Positions 43,016 to 52,318 of a stretch of 56,482 nucleotides of DNA are shown here, one piece after another (position 1 is the stretch's first letter; every line of letters starts with the position of its first letter). The notes beneath the pieces are model-generated. The model was not told the DNA's origin. It ran no database searches and saw only the letters and a list, made by a program, of their open reading frames with translations. Source of the stretch: Acidobacteriota bacterium (lineage in GTDB: Bacteria; Acidobacteriota; CAIWXX01); assembly GCA_016191015.1 (NCBI GenBank), contig JACPPM010000184.1:1-56482 (forward strand), given 5' to 3'. The translations under genes were made by a program, and so were the position numbers.

Positions 43016-43150
43016 ACCGGCTCGATCTCGCAGATCGCACGGATCATGGCCGCCGGCGACGGATCCTCGACACTGCACGGTCTCTTCTCGGTGAGCAGCT
43101 CATAGAGCAGAGCTCCGAGCGAGTACACGTCACTCGCGGTCGTCACTAAC
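43016..43150 (-). pseudogene. Fragment of a Ser/Thr protein kinase
   Basis: On the minus strand the frame reads ASDVYSLGALLYELLTEKRP followed by CSVEDPSPAAMIRAICEIEPVKPS, the subdomain IX-XI segment of bacterial Hanks-type kinases (SDVYSLGVLLYELLTG). The catalytic core is absent. Confidence 0.75.
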
Positions 43151-43468
43151 ACCGCGAGGTCTTGCCGGCCTTGTTGCCGGCCACCAGGACGCTCTTGCCG
43201 TGGTTGTCGCGCACGTCGCGGAGCCCGAGCGGACCCCGACATGCCATCGCGCCGCCGCACCCCGTGCCTGTCAACCCACGTTTATGTGTCAACCGCTGGT
43301 GACGAGTGTTCGTTCAGGGTCAGCTCTCCCTGCGGGCATTGGTCTCCGCGCTGGGTAACGCGAGAAAGCGTCAACTGAGGTGGACAGCCGGTGTTTCGTC
43401 CTACCCCGTTTTCTCAAGGAGATCCCGGGTGAGGGAGATGGCACGCATCGTGCCCGTACTCCCAGCCC

Positions 43469-44050
43469 ATGGGAGTCTCGCGCGGGACCGCCGAACCCCG
43501 GGAGAAGATCTATCGTCCACGGTGCCCCGAGAAGAGCCCGTTTTACGCGGTACTCTTTCATCATTTCGAGCAGTTCAAGCGCGTGTACGATGAGCGATTC
43601 CAGGAGGAACACGGGCACTGGAGATCGGTCATCCAACGAGTCGTCGAGAAGTACCTCGGTTGTGGCATCCTGACCGGAGGCTTTTCTCGACTCAAATGTG
43701 ATTCCTGCAGAGAGGAGAAACTCCTGGCGTTCTCCTGCAAACGAAGAGGTTTCTGCCCCTCATGTTCCGCAAAGCGCGCGGTCCTCTGGAGTCAGTTCGG
43801 CCGCGACGAGGTCCTGCAGCCGGTGCCTCATATTCACGTTGCATTCTCGATCCCAAAAATGTTGAGAATCTTTTTCAAGTTTCACAGAGACCTTCTGCCC
43901 CGTCTGAGTCTCTGTGCGTGGGATGCGCTCAAGGCATACTTCGGGTCCCCACTCTCGGCTGATTCGATGCCTGCTGCTATCCTCTCGATCCAGACATCTG
44001 GACAGTTCTTGAATTTTCATTCCCACGTTCACGGACTCGTCACGCCGTGA
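43469..44050 (+). pseudogene. IS91-type transposase, 5' part
   Basis: Encodes the N-terminal zinc-binding domain (LKCDSCREEKLLAFSCKRRG then FCPSCSAKR) and the start of the Y2/HUH transposase domain, ending at the histidine motif FHSHVHGLVTP. The frame stops at 44048-44050, where the inserted recombinase element begins; the rest of the transposase resumes at about 46741. Together the two parts would make a nearly complete IS91-family transposase. Confidence 0.8.
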
Positions 44051-45679
44051 ACGCAAATCGAATTGGCTTGACACATTCTTTCCGTGGTGGGCTTCGGAGG
44101 TCTCTGGCGGATCTTTAGGAGATCTTGGCAGGGGGATCTTGAAGTAGAGGTGTACATGGGAACCATCCAGCACAGCTTCCTCCAGCACTGTCCGTGTCAG
44201 GAGTTGACGCTCATGGAAGTTCATCGTATTCAGTTTGGCCGCGATCTCGGTGGTGAAATTCTCGATCCTGGTAAGGATGTCTTTTCCTTCAAGGCAGGTC
44301 CGGCGTTCTTCTTGCAGCCCCCTTAAATCCCTCTCGATGCCGGCTAGCCTTTCGGACAGGCAGTGAGCGCGCTCCTCAAATTCCTCCTGGCGAACGAACC
44401 CCGCTTGGAATGCGTCCAAGAGTCGCCGTCTCTCGGCCTCGGCCTGACGCATCCTTTTCTCAGTCGCTTGGATCTGGCATGCGAGCAGATCTCCGTCCAA
44501 CGGTCTGGCTTCCTTTAGTTGTGTGTGCACCTTCAGGATCAGACGGGGATCGAGGAGATGTTGCCGGATCTCGTTCCAAACCAACTCGTCGAGTGGCTCA
44601 GCGCGAACGTGGCACGGACGACAGCGAGGAGCCCCAGAGAAGTCTGCCGACTTACCGCAACGATAGTAGTAGCGTCGAACCAGATCGGGTCGCTTCGCAT
44701 CGGACACGCAGGCGTACTTGCGACCGCACTTCGCACAACGCAGGAGTCTCCGAAGGAGCCATCGCTCTTTCTTTAGACGACGCGGACTAAACTGACGGTT
44801 GGGTCCATGACGCGATTGAGAGCGCTCGAACGTGGCGTGGTCGATGATGGGAGGGATTGCGAGGGAGATCCATTCAGCTTTGGGCCGAGTAAGGATATGG
44901 ATTCTTGGAGACCGTCCGCGCGATTCGGCGTTCTCCCCGATCACCGAGATGGTCTGCGTCCTATTGTAGTAAAGCGTGCCGAGGTAGGCTTCGCTGCGGA
45001 GGATCCGGTGGATGGTGGACTCTCCCCATGCTCTTCCTCCTTGCGAAGGCACCACCCCCGCCAAGGTAAGCCGTTTGGCGATCTGACGTATCGTGATGCC
45101 CTCGTCGGCATGCCAATGGAAAATCTCTCGGATCACCTCCGCCTTTTCTTGGTCGATGACGACATGGGGCGGGACCCCATCGCGGCGGGGCACGTGACGG
45201 TATCCCAAGGGGACACTCGTCCACCAGACCTCCCCTTGCCGTGCCCGATGGAGCTTCCCACGTCGATAACGCTCAGCGAGCTTGGCTCGCTCATACTCCG
45301 CCACGGCTCCCTGGATTTGTACCAGCAGGGAGGTGTGTGGGTCATCGGCTGGAGGCTGCTCCAAGAAAAGAACCTGAACTCCCAGGCGCTGGAACTCTTC
45401 GAGAATCAGGATCAGGTAGGCATACTTGCGGCTCAGGCGATCAGGTGACAGCACCAGGGCTGCATCGAAGCGGCCGGCCTCGGCGCCATCACGCAGACGA
45501 TCCAGTCCGCGGCGCTGAAGCGACGCCCCGCTGACGCCATCGTCCAGGCAGACGAACTCCTCGGCAATCTCATATCCCTGGCTGGCTGCATGCTTCCGAA
45601 GAGCTTCGATCTGGGAGGCAATAGTTCCGGCTCGCTCCTGCCTCTTGGTAGAAACCCGGGCATACAACGCGACTTTCAT
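43760..45679 (-). CDS. Large serine recombinase
   Basis: 639 residues as an open frame. MKVALYARVSTKRQERAG carries the nucleophile Ser10; LVLSPDRLSRK and the helix E region complete the resolvase domain. The recombinase domain (PLGYRHVPRRDG, RILRSEAYLGTLYYNRT), a zinc ribbon (LLRCAKCGRKYAC ... YRCGKS ... RCRPCHV) and a coiled coil (RMRQAEAERRRLLDAFQAGF) follow in order. The native end is probably near NVSSQFDLRS at about 44060; the remaining 95 or so codons run past the element end and read the IS91 transposase in antisense. AAGGAGACAGCC precedes the ATG. It should move the element. Confidence 0.85.
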   Translation of the reverse strand: MKVALYARVSTKRQERAGTIASQIEALRKHAASQGYEIAEEFVCLDDGVSGASLQRRGLDRLRDGAEAGRFDAALVLSPDRLSRKYAYLILILEEFQRLGVQVLFLEQPPADDPHTSLLVQIQGAVAEYERAKLAERYRRGKLHRARQGEVWWTSVPLGYRHVPRRDGVPPHVVIDQEKAEVIREIFHWHADEGITIRQIAKRLTLAGVVPSQGGRAWGESTIHRILRSEAYLGTLYYNRTQTISVIGENAESRGRSPRIHILTRPKAEWISLAIPPIIDHATFERSQSRHGPNRQFSPRRLKKERWLLRRLLRCAKCGRKYACVSDAKRPDLVRRYYYRCGKSADFSGAPRCRPCHVRAEPLDELVWNEIRQHLLDPRLILKVHTQLKEARPLDGDLLACQIQATEKRMRQAEAERRRLLDAFQAGFVRQEEFEERAHCLSERLAGIERDLRGLQEERRTCLEGKDILTRIENFTTEIAAKLNTMNFHERQLLTRTVLEEAVLDGSHVHLYFKIPLPRSPKDPPETSEAHHGKNVSSQFDLRSRRDESVNVGMKIQELSRCLDREDSSRHRISREWGPEVCLERIPRTETQTGQKVSVKLEKDSQHFWDRECNVNMRHRLQDLVAAELTPEDRALCGT

Positions 45680-45995
45680 GGCTGTCTCCTTCCGTGTCCT
45701 CGATCGGCCGCAGCGGCGGAGCCGACCTGTTTGATAATCGAAGAAAGACGTCGAGCAGAATCTTCTCGGCCTGATCATCTTTGCCACGCCAACGAGGACG
45801 AGGTGCCTGGTGAGCCTCGATGAAGTAGCCGTCAGCCGTGGCTGGCGTGAAGAGCCCCAGAAAGCCCATGCTCAGGAACCGGTCCCCAAGGTTGTCGGCG
45901 TACACCGCATCAGAGTCCTCTGCGATGAAGGCGCGACGTAAGTTTTCGTAGCGGTCCCGTGCACCATCCGGAGGAGGGTGAGAAGCTGGACGCAA
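45570..45995 (-). CDS. Small element-encoded ORF between HTH and recombinase genes
   Basis: About 141 residues from a TTG at 45995 (start uncertain; ORF open from 46124). DRYENLRRAFIAEDSDAVYADNLGDRFLSMG followed by a short hydrophobic stretch and RPRWRGKDDQAEKILLDVFLRL looks coding, and it lies 19 bases after the HTH stop and overlaps the recombinase start by 110 bases. No family recognised; such small ORFs are found beside recombinases in other mobile elements. Confidence 0.45.
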   Translation of the reverse strand: MRPASHPPPDGARDRYENLRRAFIAEDSDAVYADNLGDRFLSMGFLGLFTPATADGYFIEAHQAPRPRWRGKDDQAEKILLDVFLRLSNRSAPPLRPIEDTEGDSHESRVVCPGFYQEAGASRNYCLPDRSSSEACSQPGI

Positions 45996-46014
45996 AGATT
46001 CCGGATGAACATCC

Positions 46015-46482
46015 TCAGAAGTTTTTTTTTGATCGGAGCTCGGCGAGGAGTTTCTCGATTGTCCGTTTGTGGATCGAAATCCTAAACTTCGATTCGATCC
46101 GGGAAGCCAGAGCGGCGCCAGCAATCTCGGGCTCTCGGTCGTACTCCCTCCGCGTGAAGCTCAGAATATCGCCCGACAATTTGGAGGGGCCTTTGGGCCC
46201 TGGTCTTTCCGGTAACAGCCCGCGACTCCCCTGACGGCTGAACTTTTCTAACAACGTGTAGAATGTCTGGCGGCTGAAACTGAAACGCCGACTCAATCCG
46301 ACGATATCTTCCCCATCGACGAGATGCGCCCGCAGCGCTTCGTAGCGCACCTGGAGCAGGTCGTGAGAGTCGAAGAATTCCGGCTGTTCAATGAACAACG
46401 GGTACCGAACCTGTTCCGGGTTCCGGTGCAGTAGACCAGCCTCTTCCAGATAACGCCTCTTTTGTCGTGTTGGTGTTTTCAT
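46015..46482 (-). CDS. Helix-turn-helix protein of the recombinase element
   Basis: 155 residues. HLVDGEDIVGLSRRFSFSRQTFYTLLEKFSRQG is a helix-turn-helix of the kind that opens IS481/IS3-like transposases and integrase accessory proteins; a second helical domain (FTRREYDREPEIAGAALASRIE ... IHKRTIEKLL) resembles a further HTH. The DDE catalytic domain of those transposases is absent, so this is a DNA-binding accessory. Start at 46482 with AGGATTT upstream preferred over 46512. First gene of the element; TATAGGCCTATA lies 83 bases upstream. Confidence 0.65.
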   Translation of the reverse strand: MKTPTRQKRRYLEEAGLLHRNPEQVRYPLFIEQPEFFDSHDLLQVRYEALRAHLVDGEDIVGLSRRFSFSRQTFYTLLEKFSRQGSRGLLPERPGPKGPSKLSGDILSFTRREYDREPEIAGAALASRIESKFRISIHKRTIEKLLAELRSKKNF

Positions 46483-46564
46483 AATTTGAAATCCTAACCG
46501 CACCCGTGTCACATGTCAACTCTACTATACCGCTCCAGACGCACCCATCTCCAGCATACCTGTG

Positions 46565-46576
46565 TATAGGCCTATA
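46565..46576. promoter_or_regulatory. 12-bp perfect palindrome upstream of the element genes
   Basis: TATAGGCCTATA is self-complementary over 12 bases and sits in an AT-rich stretch before the HTH gene; a possible operator or recombination-associated site. Confidence 0.35.
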
Positions 46577-46737
46577 TATGAAACTCATCCGTAAATGCGG
46601 CTTAATCACGCTGACACTGCGGCACAATCCACTAGACAACTGCCCCGATCTTCGCGTCTTCACAAAGCTCTGTGCTTCCTCGGAAAAAGGTCACCCAGGC
46701 TCCGTTGCGGCACCCGGATTTCGACGATCAGCCGCAA

Positions 46738-47556
46738 ATGAGCATTTGCGATCATAGCGTGGTAGTCGCCGGCGGTTTCCGGGCGGATGGTTCATTCGAG
46801 CCTTGCCCCGTGATCCACCGGGATACCGTGGAGAAGGTCTTCCAGGCGAAGGTCTTCGCCCTGCTTCTGGAGAAGGGGCTCATCGGTCCCGAGCTCGTTA
46901 CCAAGATGAAATCTTGGCGCCACAGCGGTTTCAATATCTACCTCGGACCCGCCATCCAGAAGATCGAGGACGGAGTCCGGGTCGGCCTCTATATCGTGCG
47001 CGCCCCGGCCGCCTCTGGCCGTCTCACCGTCGGAGACGGCCCGACCCTCAAGTATCTCGCCAAGTCCTTTGTAGGGGGACAGGATCAGGGGCGACTATTC
47101 GAATCCCCTGGCGAGGTCTACGACGTGCTCGAGTGGATCGCCCGCCTCACCAGTCACATTCCCGACCAGGGTGCCCAGCTCATTCATTATTACGCCGCGT
47201 ACTCGAACGCCCATCGCGGGAAGCGTCGACGGCAGGCGGCAAGCGAAGGGTCGGGTACAGAAGGAGTGGCGGTCGCTCTTTCACCGGTTGAGGACGAAAG
47301 TGACTGGGTCAGACAGCGGAGGAGGTCGTGGGCAGCCTTGGTTCAGCTCGTCTACGAGGTAAATCCCCTCCTCTGCCGCTGCGGCGGGACGATGCGCATG
47401 ATGGCCATCATCTCGGCTTCCGAGCAGCCAGAGGTGGTCGATCGAATTCTCAAGTGTGTCGGCTATCGATTCGAGGTGCTCGAACTTCCAGCCCGACCGC
47501 CGCCACCACCGGAGCCAGAACCCTCCGAATCCACATCGGACTGCTCCTTCATGTAG
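46738..47556 (+). pseudogene. IS91-type transposase, 3' part
   Basis: Homology resumes at GGFRADGSFEPCPVIHRDTVEKVF and runs through GLIGPELVTKMKSWRHSGFNIYLG (the Y2-type catalytic region), GRLTVGDGPTLKYLAKSF, WIARLTSHIPDQGAQLIHYYAAYSNAHRGK and a C-terminal zinc motif CRCGGTMRMMAII. It ends with a proline-rich tail. It is the downstream half of the gene cut at 44050; alone it lacks the N-terminal zinc domain and the HUH histidines, so it should be inactive. Confidence 0.8.
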
Positions 47557-47649
47557 CTCCTGCCTGCCCCGGCGGACCCAACACAACGTTCGATCTCTGC
47601 CCACCGACCGCTGAATTGGCCAAGAACTTGACACCATGACGCCCGCGTC

Positions 47650-48893
47650 CTACATTTTCACCATGATCCTGGGGCGGAAGATGCGATCTCGGCACCCTTC
47701 CCCCTCTTCTCGCACCCCCGGGGGTGCGAGAAGAGGGAAAGGGTAGTCGTTGGAGCACTCCGCCGTGCGAGGAATCGCACTGCCTGGTGCCACTCGGAAA
47801 AGCAACTTCTTATAGCCTAGCCTTGTGAGCGTGATCCAGGCCCAGTGGCGACGCTGCGCGAAGAACCACGCCAGTACCGGGTAAACGACGCCGCAGACAA
47901 TCACGGCTGTGTCGCCGGATTCAAGCATGCTGCCCAGGACAATACCGCCGATGACCGACAGGATGCTGAAATAGTAGCCCCACCTGTACGGCCTCTTCCC
48001 TGGATGACGCCGCTGGAACCGACGATTGAGAGCGAGAGCGACGACAATTGGCACAATGGGCACGCCAACAAAGATGGCGATGAGCGCGAGAGCAGCGAGA
48101 TTGGGTCCGATCACTTTCACAGCGCTCGCGGCGGGGCTGGCACTGGCCCCTGAGGTTTCGCTGTCAGGCTCCAAAGTGATGACTACTTTTCCTCGAGCGT
48201 GGCCTTCTTCCAGATACCCGATCGCCGCCGGGGCCTCCCTCAACCTGTAACGCCTGTCGATGACCGGTGTCACCTTTCCGGCCTGGATGAGATCGCCCAG
48301 GATGGTCAGGTCCCACTTGTTCAGCTCCGCCAGCATCATGCCCATTTCCTGGCTCACAAACGGTGACAACAGCAGCGCTTTGATCGGACTGGCCAAAGGC
48401 CCGATCCACTGGGCGTCGCTTGGTCCTCCGCCTCCGATCCCGAGGTATTTCCCCTCGGGATTCAGGACGTGCCTGCATTCCAACAATGAACGGTTCCCGA
48501 CGTTGTCGAGGATCGCGTCGTATCGTTGCGCACCTCTTGTGAAATCCTCTTTGGTGTAATCAACGACGTGATCTGCGCCGATTGATCGGACCATCTCCAG
48601 GTTTCTCGTACTGCACACTCCGGTCACTTCCGCTCCGAACGACGTGGCGATCTGCACCGCGAACGTCCCCACGCCTCCCGACGCGCCGTTGATCAAGACC
48701 TTCTGCCCCGGCTGAATCTTCCCTTTGTCGCGAAGACCCTGCAATGCGGTGATTGCCGCAATTGGCACACAAGCCGCCTGCTCAAACGTCACGCCGGCGG
48801 GTTTCAGCACCACCGCTCGATCCTCGCGAACTATCACATACTCGGCCAGGGACCCGGTTCTCCCGCCGAACACCTCATCACCGCGACTGGACA
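47650..48893 (-). pseudogene. Zinc-type alcohol dehydrogenase/quinone reductase, 5'-truncated, with C-terminal membrane tail
   Basis: The frame opens at GDEVFGGRTGSLAEYV, which in intact MDR proteins lies around residue 80, so the GroES-like N-terminal third is missing. The Rossmann half is complete (KVLINGASGGVGTFAVQIA, ADHVVDYT, VTPVIDRRYRLREAPAAIGYLEEGHARGKVVI). After that comes an extra segment with three hydrophobic helices (LAALALIAIFVGVPIVPIVVALAL, YFSILSVIGGIVLGSML, AVIVCGVVYPVLAWFFA), unusual for this family. The upstream break is near 48893, where the kinase leader region begins. Confidence 0.7.
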
Positions 48894-49004
48894 GAAGCTC
48901 TTTGCCGGCACGGACGCTTCGAGTGTCTTCGCGAGGGCGCTCGCGCAGGGCTTCGCGGTCTCAGGGATCAGTTCGGGAGATTTATCGCTCAGTCCCCGCC
49001 GAAA

Positions 49005-49275
49005 GCGAGAGACGTTTTCCGCCTTCAGCGGTGAGCTGATCGCATACGGAAAGCGTATTCCGGATACGTAAATCGTATGCCCGCGGGCGACCTGCGAGAA
49101 ACAGGTGCTTGCAACGTCGCATCAGCGCGTCGAGATCCAGGAGTCTCTGACTGGCACGCGACGAGCAGAGGATTCTGGTTAGCTATAGATCATCGACCCG
49201 ATCTCAATCCCTACCGAGAGAACGCGGTCTGGTCCGGCGCGTCGACTTGTGAAAACCAACAAAGGGAGATCGCCC
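49005..49275. repeat. Duplicated leader region, copy 1
   Basis: Clearly homologous to 55477-55739 over about 265 bases: shared blocks include GTGTCGAGATCCAGG-like, GGTTAGC-ATAG/ATGGGT, CTCAA-CCCT-CGAGAG and CGCGGTCTGGTCCGGC. It carries the tandem dyads at 49044-49078 and ends at the kinase start. Confidence 0.75.
49044..49078. promoter_or_regulatory. Tandem dyad operators, kinase leader
   Basis: ATACG-GAAAG-CGTAT (49044-49058), a 5-base spacer TCCGG, then ATACG-TAAAT-CGTAT (49064-49078): two inverted repeats with identical arms, centres 20 bases (two helical turns) apart. The arrangement is conserved in the second leader with matched arm changes. Confidence 0.65.
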
Positions 49276-52200
49276 ATGCGGCCCGTCTCGATTCTTCTTC
49301 GACGGGCCGGACGCTGTCTGATCGCGACCACCCCGTGGCTCGTGTTCTCGCTCGCACCGCAGTCCATTGTCCTCGCTCTTGATCCCGACGTGCCAATCCG
49401 ATCCTACCTTCACAGGACCTGGCAGAAGGAGAACGGCCTACCTCATTTGACTGTATCCGCGATGGCGCAGACCAGAGACGGCTACCTGTGGCTGGGCACT
49501 CCAGGAGGGTTGATTCGTTTCGACGGCATGCGCTTTACGCTGTTCGAAAATTTCGCCGGCTTGGCGGAGAAAAGCGTCTGGACGCTGTTGGCGGACGAGG
49601 ATGGCGGGCTCTGGATTGGACTTAAGGTGGGCGGTCTCGTCTATCGCAGCAAGGAAGGCGCCTCAACGGCCTATACGGTCTCCAACGGCCTGGCAAGCAA
49701 CCGCATCCGGTGTTTGCACAAGGATCGACTCGGAACGTTATGGATCGGCACCGATGATGCCGGACTCGCTGCTTTCGCAGGCGGGCGCTTTTCCTCGTTC
49801 ACCGCCCGCGAAGGCCTCGGTGCGAAGCGCGTGCGGTGCCTTCGTGAGGACGAATCCGGCAACCTCTGGCTCGGCAGTGACGGGGGCGTCCTCTATTGCC
49901 GGTCAAAAGATGGGCGCTTCACGGCGTTTGAAGCGAGTGGCAAGCCCAGAGGATTGGCAGTCGAGTCCCTGGCCGAGAATTCCGATGGCGGGCTGTGGGT
50001 TGGGTTTCGTGGCGGCGGGGTGGCGCTTTTTCGCGACGGTCGCTGGTTCAGTCCGCCCAAGCCGCTCGAAGCCATTGCCGGAGAGACCGTGAGGGTCATC
50101 TTCAAAGACCACGATGGAAATCAGTGGTTCGCAACCGAAGCAGGGCTAGGGCGATTGACCGCCGGAAGATTTGAAATCTTCCGGCCGCGGGATGGTCTCT
50201 CAAACGACTGGGTACTTTCTTTGTTCGAGGACCGGCAAGGGACTCTGTGGGCCGGGACTCTCATTGGGCTCAACCAGTTTCTGAATACGGGGTTTTCAAG
50301 TATGACCACTGCTGACGGATCGCCGGATGCTGCGGTGATCTGCGTCCACGAGGGCCGAAAAGGCGACCTCTGGCTCGGTACAATGCGCGGGTTAGCTCGC
50401 GTCGCCCCGAACGGCAGAACCATCTTGGAGCCGTCGGGTGCCCACTTGCCGAAGGAATTTATCATCGCCGTCCGCGAGGACTCCCAAGGGGCCCTGTGGC
50501 TGGGGACCTGGGCCAGCGGGGTGACCCGGGTGAAAGACGGTGTCGTCCGGACATTCACCGTGGCCGATGGACTCGCGAGCGATCTGATACGCTGCCTGTC
50601 CGAAGACCGCGAGGGGTCACTCTGGATCGGGGCGACTGAGGGCGGATTAACCCGCCTCCGCGATGGCCACGCCGAGGTCTTCACTAATCCGAGCGGGTTA
50701 CGCTCCAACCTGGTCGGATCCGTCAGACAGTGTCGCGATGGCAGCCTTTGGGTGGCCACGTACGAAGCAGGGTTGAACCGGCTGTCGGCTGGTCGCTGGA
50801 GCAGTTTCGGACCGGCAGAGGGATTCCACGCGAAAAGACCGCAGGAATTGTACGAGGACAGTGAGGGCGACCTGTGGATCCCGACCGAAGGGGATGGCCT
50901 TTACCGGCTGAAGAACGGACGCTTCTCCGCAGCGAGCCAGCGCGAAGGACTCCCTGACAGCATTTTCGGCGTTCTCGAGGATACGGAAGGGCGCCTCTGG
51001 ATGGCCTCGGATCGCGGCGTCCTCAGCGCGCCCAAGCGCGACATTGAGTCAGTTCTTTCCGGCCGGCTCGGATCTGTGACGTGCACCACCTACGGTCCGG
51101 CCGATGGCATGTCGACCGCAGATGGCGTTGGCGGGGGAACCCCGCCCGTCTGGAAGACACGTGACGGCCGCCTGGTCATTCCGAACGTCCGCGGGGTGAC
51201 GATCATCGATCCCACCCGCGTGCGGAAGGAGCAGCCGCCGCGGATGGCCATCGAGGAAGTGACTGTGGACGGGGCATCTTTTGACGGGAGAGCGGCATCG
51301 CTCTTGCCGGCAGGAAGCGGGAGGCTGCAAATCCGCTATACGGCTGTCACCTTCGTCGACCCGGCGGCGGTGCGGTTCAAGTATCGTCTCGAAGGTTTCG
51401 ACAAGGATTGGGTCGATGCGGGTCCCAGGCGCGAGGCCACTTACACGAGCCTGCCGCCGAGGAACTTTTGTTTTCGTGTCGTCGCTTGCAACAAGGAGGG
51501 TGCGTGGAGCGCCACGAGCGCAGAGTGGAGATTCGGAGTCGAGCCATTCTTCTATCAGAGGCCCGTCTTCTATGCACTGTGTGTATTGGCGGCCGGCACA
51601 CTCGTCCTCGGTCTTCACCGTCTTCGGCTGCGGGAGCTCCTGACGCGCAATGCGGTCCTGCGCGAGCGCAGTCGAGTCGCGACGGAGATCCATGACACCC
51701 TCGCACAGGTTCTCACCGGACTCCGACTCCACTTGGCGAGAGTTGATGAGCTGGTGCCGGAGAACGCCGATGACGCGCGGTCGCACCTCGCTGTCGCGCG
51801 GGAGCTGGCACGGACGTGCTCCGAGGAAACCCGGCGAGCCGTCAACGCGCTTCGCCCCCGTGCCCTCGTAGCCGGTCCCTTTCCCGAGGCGCTGCGCAGC
51901 ATGGCGGAAACGCTTGCGAGCGCCGCCGGGATGGATGTCAGTCTGGAGGTCCGCGGGGAGCCCCATCTCCTCTCTGAAGCGGCAGAGCACGACCTGTGGC
52001 ACATCGCCCAGGAAGCCGTCACTAACGCGGTGCGGCACAGCCGCGGCCGCCACGTGAGGCTCTTCCTGGGCTATGAGCGTCATCTCGTGCGTCTCTGCGT
52101 TTCCGATGACGGTACGGGCATCCTGGCGCCGCCGACAGCCGACTCATCCGGCTCTCTCGGGCTCGCGGGGATGCTTCAACGCAGTCTGAAACGGCGCGTC

Positions 52201-52317
52201 CGAGTGAGGATAGAAACCCCGATCGGTGGAGGCACGAACGTTTACGCGGAGGTGCATCTTGATTGGATTGCCCGGTGGTTCTCGCGGCGCCCGCGAGTCA
52301 TGGCATGGGAGAAATGA
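49276..52317 (+). CDS. Two-component regulator propeller sensor histidine kinase
   Basis: 1013 residues. A signal peptide/anchor (CLIATTPWLVFSLAPQSIVLA) leads into a periplasmic double beta-propeller with at least thirteen Reg_prop repeats of the GxLWxGT-x-GGLxR pattern (DGYLWLGTPGGLIRF, GTLWIGTDDAGLAAF, GSLWIGATEGGLTRL and others). A Y_Y_Y domain (FKYRLEGFDKDW) and a membrane helix (PVFYALCVLAAGTLVLGL) follow. The cytoplasmic HisKA_3 domain has IHDTLAQVLTGLRLHL with His806, and the ATPase shows WHIAQEAVTNAVRHSRG and DDGTGI. Start at 49276 has AAAGGGAGATCGCCC before it. It ends 1 base before the response regulator, its obvious partner. Confidence 0.93.
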   Translation: MRPVSILLRRAGRCLIATTPWLVFSLAPQSIVLALDPDVPIRSYLHRTWQKENGLPHLTVSAMAQTRDGYLWLGTPGGLIRFDGMRFTLFENFAGLAEKSVWTLLADEDGGLWIGLKVGGLVYRSKEGASTAYTVSNGLASNRIRCLHKDRLGTLWIGTDDAGLAAFAGGRFSSFTAREGLGAKRVRCLREDESGNLWLGSDGGVLYCRSKDGRFTAFEASGKPRGLAVESLAENSDGGLWVGFRGGGVALFRDGRWFSPPKPLEAIAGETVRVIFKDHDGNQWFATEAGLGRLTAGRFEIFRPRDGLSNDWVLSLFEDRQGTLWAGTLIGLNQFLNTGFSSMTTADGSPDAAVICVHEGRKGDLWLGTMRGLARVAPNGRTILEPSGAHLPKEFIIAVREDSQGALWLGTWASGVTRVKDGVVRTFTVADGLASDLIRCLSEDREGSLWIGATEGGLTRLRDGHAEVFTNPSGLRSNLVGSVRQCRDGSLWVATYEAGLNRLSAGRWSSFGPAEGFHAKRPQELYEDSEGDLWIPTEGDGLYRLKNGRFSAASQREGLPDSIFGVLEDTEGRLWMASDRGVLSAPKRDIESVLSGRLGSVTCTTYGPADGMSTADGVGGGTPPVWKTRDGRLVIPNVRGVTIIDPTRVRKEQPPRMAIEEVTVDGASFDGRAASLLPAGSGRLQIRYTAVTFVDPAAVRFKYRLEGFDKDWVDAGPRREATYTSLPPRNFCFRVVACNKEGAWSATSAEWRFGVEPFFYQRPVFYALCVLAAGTLVLGLHRLRLRELLTRNAVLRERSRVATEIHDTLAQVLTGLRLHLARVDELVPENADDARSHLAVARELARTCSEETRRAVNALRPRALVAGPFPEALRSMAETLASAAGMDVSLEVRGEPHLLSEAAEHDLWHIAQEAVTNAVRHSRGRHVRLFLGYERHLVRLCVSDDGTGILAPPTADSSGSLGLAGMLQRSLKRRVRVRIETPIGGGTNVYAEVHLDWIARWFSRRPRVMAWEK

Positions 52318-52318
52318 G

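Larger units (their letters stand above)
44045..46745 (-). mobile_element. Serine-recombinase element inserted in the IS91-type transposase gene
   Basis: About 2.7 kb separates the two halves of the transposase. It carries, all on the minus strand, an HTH gene, a small ORF and a large serine recombinase. The left junction contains TCAC-GCC-GTGA, a small dyad of the kind found at serine-recombinase crossover sites. The exact ends and the duplicated core cannot be fixed by eye because no empty site is in the window. Confidence 0.65.

Noticed and set aside
44040-46752. Target-site duplication at the ends of the recombinase element
   Set aside because: GTC or GCC occurs at both junctions, but neither gives a certain in-frame reconstruction of the transposase; not reported as a site.
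48893-49070. Open stretch of about 60 codons leading into the kinase leader
   Set aside because: Looks coding-like by eye but has no start, no family pattern and no counterpart in the second leader; may be a gene tail but I cannot support it.
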